Positions 53,873 to 57,458 of a stretch of DNA of 57,458 nt are shown piece after piece (position 1 is the stretch's first letter; each line of letters opens with the position of its first letter). The stretch comes from Gammaproteobacteria bacterium (GTDB lineage Bacteria; Pseudomonadota; Gammaproteobacteria; Coxiellales; Coxiellaceae). Below the pieces are notes generated by a model. It was not told the origin of the DNA. It made no database searches and saw only the letters and a program-made list of their open reading frames with translations. The stretch spans positions 92,242 to 149,699 of the forward strand of contig JAPLRF010000026.1 in the NCBI GenBank assembly GCA_026399315.1, read 5' to 3'. The translations under genes were made by a program, and so were the position numbers.

Positions 53873-54802
53873 ATGAGAAGCCCTATGCCAATTACAAAAT
53901 TCCTAGACCCCAAAAACGATTTTGCTTTTAAACGTATTTTTGGCGCAGAAAGAAATAAAGATATCCTTATTCATTTTATTAACGACATGCTTAATTTCAC
54001 CGGTGATCATAAAATTCAAGCGGTACAATTTCTAAAAACAAATCAAGATCCTAATATTGCTTGCAAAAAGCAAAGCTTATTGGATGTGTTGTGTTCGGAT
54101 GAGCATGGTCGACAATATATTGTCGAAATGCAAGTTGCCAGAACACCGGGGTTTGAAAAACGTGCCCAATATTACGCAGCAAAAGCATATTCCAAGCAAC
54201 TTTATCAAGGCGAAGATTATGATCAATTGAAAGCGATTATTTTTTTGGCGATTACCGATTACATTATGTTTCCCAATAAAAAAGCTTATAAATCCGACCA
54301 TGTTGTTTTGGATAAAGTGGATCATAGTCATGACCTTAAAGATTTTTCATTTACCTTTTTGGAATTACCCAAATTCAACAAAGGCATCGATGAACTCAGC
54401 AATATGATTGAAAAGTGGACTTACTTTTTTAAGCATGCTGAACAAACACACGAAAAGGACTTAGAAAGAATTGCGGGTGGTGATGAAATCATTGAACGCG
54501 CGTATGAAGAACTGAATCGATTTTCATTTTCTGAAATTGACATGAATACCTATGAGCAAGAAGAAAAGCATGAGCGCGATAATCGATCTGTGATGAATTA
54601 CGCGCTCAATGAGGCAAGGACAACGGGGCTAGCACAAGGTATTGCAGAAGGCATGGCACAAGGCGTGGCACAAGGCGTGGCGCAAGGCAAGCTTGAAGCG
54701 ATTCATGATGTCGCACGGGAAATGTTGGCAAAGCGCATTGACGTATCCACCATCGCTGCATGCACGCATTTATCTGAGGAAGAAATACAGGCATTAAAAT
54801 AA
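53873..54802 (+). CDS. Rpn-family recombination-promoting nuclease/putative transposase
   Basis: A 309-residue PD-(D/E)XK family protein. The N-terminus LDPKNDFAFKRIFG and the nuclease core LLDVLCSD...IVEMQ (the Asp and the ExQ-type motif) are typical, followed by RAQYYAAKAYSKQL. The C-terminal region contains five 12-bp DNA repeats giving an AQGxAxG-type tract (54632-54691). Rpn proteins are widespread multicopy nucleases; in E. coli they promote recombination and have been described as gene-within-gene toxin-antitoxins. AGGGGAA precedes the ATG. It sits between nagZ and an mscS gene. Confidence 0.9.
   Translation: MRSPMPITKFLDPKNDFAFKRIFGAERNKDILIHFINDMLNFTGDHKIQAVQFLKTNQDPNIACKKQSLLDVLCSDEHGRQYIVEMQVARTPGFEKRAQYYAAKAYSKQLYQGEDYDQLKAIIFLAITDYIMFPNKKAYKSDHVVLDKVDHSHDLKDFSFTFLELPKFNKGIDELSNMIEKWTYFFKHAEQTHEKDLERIAGGDEIIERAYEELNRFSFSEIDMNTYEQEEKHERDNRSVMNYALNEARTTGLAQGIAEGMAQGVAQGVAQGKLEAIHDVAREMLAKRIDVSTIAACTHLSEEEIQALK
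54632..54691 (+). repeat. Five 12-bp tandem repeats in the Rpn C-terminal tract
   Basis: Units of the GCACAAGGCGTG type occur in a row; two adjacent units (54656-54679) are identical. Unit changes keep the frame. Confidence 0.9.
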
Positions 54803-54817
54803 GATTGTAAAAACGCT

Positions 54818-55909
54818 ATGCACCCCTTAATACCTAACGATCTCCAGCATCTTATTTATCTTCATCGATGGGGGGTGAATATTGCTTTGATATTGATTTC
54901 AATGATTGTGTTTCATTGGGTTTCTCGCGCAATCTACCGAATATTATTAAAGCAATTTGATAATGGACGTCATGTTTGGATAGCCTCACTGATAAAATCC
55001 ATGCACGCACCCTGGCTGACGTTTTTCTGGATTCTAGCGATCAGTTTTATTATTCCCATTATTATGCTGCGTTTCCATATCGATATTCGTCATGTCAATT
55101 TTGTGAATACGTTACGCAGCTTGTTTTTTATTGCTGCCTTGTATTGGTCTCTATTAAAATTTATTGCCAATATGGAAGAAAAAATTGCGCCTCGCTGGCA
55201 GCGCGGTGATAAGACAACGGTGCGTGCCATCGCGCAACTGTCCCGCGTTGTTTTAAGTATTTTTGTAATTTTGTCGATACTGCCCACACTGGGATTTAGC
55301 GGCAGCAGCTTATTGGCATTTAGTGGTGCGGGCGGTGTTGCGATAGCGCTTGCGGCCAAAGATACCTTTGCTAATTTTCTCGGCGGCATGATGATTTTTT
55401 GGGATCGTCCTTTTTCAGTGGGTGATTGGATTCGGTCTCCGGATCGCGATATCGAGGGCACGGTTGAGCATATCGGGTGGCGTCTAACCCGTGTTCGTAC
55501 TTTTTCAAAACGTCCTTTATATGTTCCCAATAGTATTTTCTCGATGATTGCCATCGAAAACCCGCAGCGCATGAGTAATCGACAAATCAATGCTACCGTG
55601 GGTGTGCGTTACAATGACGTAAATCAGATTGCAGCTATTACCAAAGCGACTGATGAGATGCTGCGAGAACACCCCGGAATTGATCAGATGCAAACACTAA
55701 TGGTGCATTTTGTCGAATTTGCAGCGTCTTCATTGAATTTAAATGTATATGCTTTTACCAAAACAACAGATTGGGCGAAGTATCGACAGGTTCAGCAAGA
55801 TGTATTTTTAAAAACGGTTGCAATTATTGAGGCGCATGGGGCAGAATGTGCTTTCCCAACGACTACGGTGCATTTTTATGATGATAATCGATCAAATCAG
55901 CCCGCTTGA
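54818..55909 (+). CDS. MscS-family small-conductance mechanosensitive channel
   Basis: A 363-residue inner-membrane protein. Four hydrophobic segments precede the pore helix LLAFSGAGGVAIALAAKDTF, with the Gly/Ala packing of MscS TM3, and NFLGGMMIFWDRPFSVGDWI, the start of the beta domain. The C-terminal alpha/beta vestibule domain follows. It releases solutes on hypo-osmotic shock. It starts 15 bp after the Rpn gene and ends 13 bp before hpt. Confidence 0.93.
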   Translation: MHPLIPNDLQHLIYLHRWGVNIALILISMIVFHWVSRAIYRILLKQFDNGRHVWIASLIKSMHAPWLTFFWILAISFIIPIIMLRFHIDIRHVNFVNTLRSLFFIAALYWSLLKFIANMEEKIAPRWQRGDKTTVRAIAQLSRVVLSIFVILSILPTLGFSGSSLLAFSGAGGVAIALAAKDTFANFLGGMMIFWDRPFSVGDWIRSPDRDIEGTVEHIGWRLTRVRTFSKRPLYVPNSIFSMIAIENPQRMSNRQINATVGVRYNDVNQIAAITKATDEMLREHPGIDQMQTLMVHFVEFAASSLNLNVYAFTKTTDWAKYRQVQQDVFLKTVAIIEAHGAECAFPTTTVHFYDDNRSNQPA

Positions 55910-55922
55910 TACGGAGTGTGAC

Positions 55923-56495
55923 ATGTCCCCTGATGTAATTTTACCTAACCATATTCGTGATGTGCTTGCTAAATCGACTTGTATTTTTTCCAAGTCGGAA
56001 ATTGATGCGGCCTTAGATCAAATGGCGCATGAAATCAGCGAACGTTTATCGCATGAAAATCCTTTGTTTCTGTGTGTTGTTGTTGGCGGCATTGTTCCGC
56101 TCGGCAATTTATTGCCGCGTTTAGATTTTCCTTTGGAAGTGGATTATATTCACGCAACACGGTATCAAAATAAAACTGTTGGTAGTGAATTGACTTGGAA
56201 AGCAACGCCACAATGTTCATTGAAAAATCGCACAGTGTTAATTGTTGATGATATTTTAGATGGTGGTATTACTTTGGCCGAAATCGTTAAATACTGTGAT
56301 GCGCAAGGTGCGCGCAAAGTATTGACTGCAGTTTTGGTTGATAAAAATAATGCGCGAATTGAAGGTGGATTAGCGCATGCGGATTTTTGTGGTTTACGCG
56401 TTGATAATCATTATGTCTTTGGCTACGGCATGGATTACAAAGGTTATTTGCGTAACGCGCCTGGCATTTACATGATTGCGCCGGAGCATGGATAA
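55923..56495 (+). CDS. hpt: Hypoxanthine-guanine phosphoribosyltransferase
   Basis: A 190-residue type I phosphoribosyltransferase for purine salvage. The PRPP-binding motif is VLIVDDILDGGITLAEI; CVVVGGIVPLGNLL and the later DNHYVFGYGMDYKGYLRN complete the family pattern. The ATG at 55923 has GGAG upstream and gives the normal length. With guaBA in the same window, this shows both salvage and synthesis of GMP. Confidence 0.94.
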   Translation: MSPDVILPNHIRDVLAKSTCIFSKSEIDAALDQMAHEISERLSHENPLFLCVVVGGIVPLGNLLPRLDFPLEVDYIHATRYQNKTVGSELTWKATPQCSLKNRTVLIVDDILDGGITLAEIVKYCDAQGARKVLTAVLVDKNNARIEGGLAHADFCGLRVDNHYVFGYGMDYKGYLRNAPGIYMIAPEHG

Positions 56496-56498
56496 ACG

Positions 56499-56528
56499 GT
56501 GACGGTGACGGTGACAGTGACCGTGACC
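56499..56528 (+). repeat. Hexamer tandem repeat (GTGACN x5)
   Basis: Five GTGACN units follow the hpt stop codon almost directly (GTGACG, GTGACG, GTGACA, GTGACC, GTGACC). No gene covers them. Confidence 0.85.
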
Positions 56529-56548
56529 GTGCGTGAGGTTTGTTAGCA

Positions 56549-56641
56549 TGAATGGAAGCGGAAGCGATAGCGACCGCGCAACATGAACCTCGCAATAATG
56601 TTTACGTGAATGAATGGAAGCGGAAGCGATAGCGACCGCGC
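56549..56641 (+). repeat. 31-bp direct repeat, two copies
   Basis: The 31 bases at 56549-56579, beginning TGAATGGAAGCGGAAGCGAT, recur exactly at 56611-56641, separated by 31 bp. The second copy ends 9 bp before the ATG of the next gene. Confidence 0.9.
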
Positions 56642-56650
56642 GACTTGAGT

Positions 56651-57025
56651 ATGGATTATATTAACAATCTAAGAACACGCCAACAACAATTCCAATCTTA
56701 TATTTTAAAAGACAACCTTCTAATTTTAAACAACATCATCTCTTCAAAAAAATTATCAGCAAAACAACAACTCCAAATTTATCAAAACAGTTATTACGAA
56801 AGAATTATTGCTGCGATGAAACAGGATTTTCCTATATTGTGTGAATCAATAGGCGAAGCTGCCTTTGAAAGCTTGGTTTGTGATTATATAAAAAAATTTC
56901 CGTCGAAAAATTTTAATTTGCGTTATGTTGGAAAAAATCTAGCAGAATTTATTTTAGCGCAGGACGAATCGTTTGCGCCCTATGCTGAACTGGCAGAGCG
57001 AGAGTGGTTGCTTTTAACAAGCTAG
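56651..57025 (+). pseudogene. Truncated HvfC/DUF2063 N-terminal domain protein
   Basis: About 124 residues matching the N-terminal domain of the DUF2063/HvfC family (LRTRQQQFQSYIL, LQIYQNSYYERIIAAMKQDF, YVGKNLAEFIL, YAELAEREWLLL). Family members are about 250 residues and usually sit beside a DUF692 (HvfB) gene. Here the frame stops right after the first domain and the following DNA is repeat sequence; no HvfB partner is visible. The missing half was most likely lost by insertion or deletion at the repeat cluster. Confidence 0.75.
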
Positions 57026-57039
57026 TGCACCGATGGTTT

Positions 57040-57081
57040 CTCGCATCCACTCATGTGGACGCTTCTGCCATTATTCACTAG
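57040..57081. repeat. Degenerate REP-like hairpin unit
   Basis: TCCACTCATGTGGA and the following CGCTTCTGCC and ATTCACTAG resemble the units at 19471, 21493 and 29221 (CCCAC-loop-GTGGG, GCTTCCGTGC, ATTCACTGG), with changes on both sides of the stem that keep pairing. Confidence 0.5.
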
Positions 57082-57082
57082 A

Positions 57083-57154
57083 ACAAAAGGTATCCGCTCC
57101 ATTTTTCATGGTGGTACTAATATTATTACTGTTGCAAGAAGTTATCAGGGATCT
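57083..57154. repeat. Inverted copy of the 3196-3268 block
   Basis: The reverse complement reads AGATCCCTGATAACTTCTTG and onward to GGATACC, aligning with 3196-3268 with few differences. Confidence 0.8.
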
Positions 57155-57171
57155 GGTGTCAGGGATCAATG

Positions 57172-57458
57172 GCGCTACCTTAATAAAAAAGCATTATGAA
57201 TTTGCGCGGCTGATTGTGAGTGGGGTATTTTTGAAACCCCTTCAAACGGTTCAGAAGTGGGGGCGGTAGCCCTCACGCGAACCTCGCAAAAAACTATTTT
57301 CATCGCGAAAGTGGAACGATTGTGTCGGCATGTTTCAAAAATATCCCCCGATCAATCAGCCGTAGCACATTCATAATTCCTTATTGCTTTGTTTCCGTTC
57401 GCTCAATATTCGAATTAGGGTGATGTTCGGAAGGACGCCGTGAACCCATCCTTGGGGG
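57172..57458 (-). repeat. Inverted, interrupted copy of the 394-648 element (runs off the window)
   Basis: It starts with the terminal repeat GCGCTACCTTAA (one change from 394-405). Its reverse complement follows the 394-648 element through the 33-bp unit (single here) and into the ACGGCGTCCTTCCG region, where the window ends. Confidence 0.8.
57208..57361. mobile_element. 154-bp inverted-repeat element nested in the larger repeat
   Basis: The ends GGCTGATTGTGAGTGGGGTA (57208 on) and, on the other strand, GGCTGATTGATCGGGGGATA (57361 backward) form imperfect ~30-bp terminal inverted repeats that both continue TTTTTGAAAC. It interrupts the larger element at the point where the copy at 394-648 has a single GGCTGATT. 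It carries the 30-bp block shared with 2479-2508. No coding capacity. Confidence 0.65.

Larger units (their letters stand above)
57026..57458. other. Repeat-only right edge
   Basis: No credible gene. In order it holds a degenerate REP-like hairpin, the 73-bp block also found at 3196-3268, and the start of an inverted copy of the 394-648 element, which is interrupted by a second inverted-repeat element. The copy continues beyond the window. Confidence 0.65.

Noticed and set aside
57033..57269. 78-codon open frame at the right edge
   Set aside because: It is made of three different repeat blocks that are non-coding elsewhere in the window.

Overview
The window is AT-rich, gene-dense DNA from a gammaproteobacterium, most likely an intracellular or host-associated member of the Legionellales (Legionella/Coxiella/Aquicella/Berkiella-like). 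I infer this from family-level resemblance and not from a search. The supporting signs are a uvrY/gacA-uvrC pair, a LpeAB-like RND pump, an EnhB-like secreted protein, a PmrA-type box in front of a helical protein of unknown family, several large proteins with effector-like features, a secreted S10 serine carboxypeptidase, and many decayed or trimmed genes.

Layout. 1-3441: the tail of a gene cut by the window edge, a 255-bp element with perfect 12-bp terminal inverted repeats, a PIF1-like helicase, and 1.1 kb of gene-free repeat-rich DNA. 3442-15232: an L,D-transpeptidase, a Bax inhibitor-1 protein, tRNA-Ser(TGA), gacA and uvrC (uvrC lacks its C-terminal HhH domain), two tandem MidA-like methyltransferase/TPR paralogues, a frameshifted ZIP transporter, a PmrA-box gene, fumC, an unknown gene and tRNA-Arg(CCT). 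15289-19463: an RND efflux adaptor and pump. 19469-29354: two unusual genes lie between three clusters of hairpin (REP-like) repeats. One is a 567-residue protein with a clan-CE cysteine protease/acetyltransferase-like H-D-Q-C signature. The other is a 2436-residue giant protein with internal repeats and a hydrophobic core. 29396-39587: a YgjP-type metalloprotein, a VapBC-type toxin-antitoxin pair with a 22-bp palindromic operator, an EnhB-like protein, rnr, the S10 peptidase, plsY, orn, and guaB-guaA. 39666-44624: tadA, two large helical or coiled-coil unknowns, and ppa. 44680-56495: putA, an encapsulin-type ferritin (EncFtn) with no encapsulin nearby, murI, a lipoprotein, miaA, a membrane protein, a second L,D-transpeptidase, two DUF genes, a nagZ split by an in-frame amber codon, an Rpn-type nuclease, an MscS channel and hpt. 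56499-57458: short tandem repeats, a truncated HvfC/DUF2063 gene and nested inverted-repeat elements. These share blocks with the left end of the window in opposite orientation.

The housekeeping genes cover purine salvage and synthesis (guaB, guaA, hpt), RNA processing (rnr, orn, tadA, miaA), peptidoglycan metabolism (two L,D-transpeptidases, murI, a broken nagZ), lipid synthesis (plsY) and carbon/nitrogen metabolism (fumC, putA). Between them are accessory genes that may act on a host cell, plus non-coding repeat families. The best leads are the clan-CE-like protein and the giant protein set between REP clusters, the orphan EncFtn, the tandem MidA-TPR pair, the PmrA-box gene, and the nested element at the right edge.
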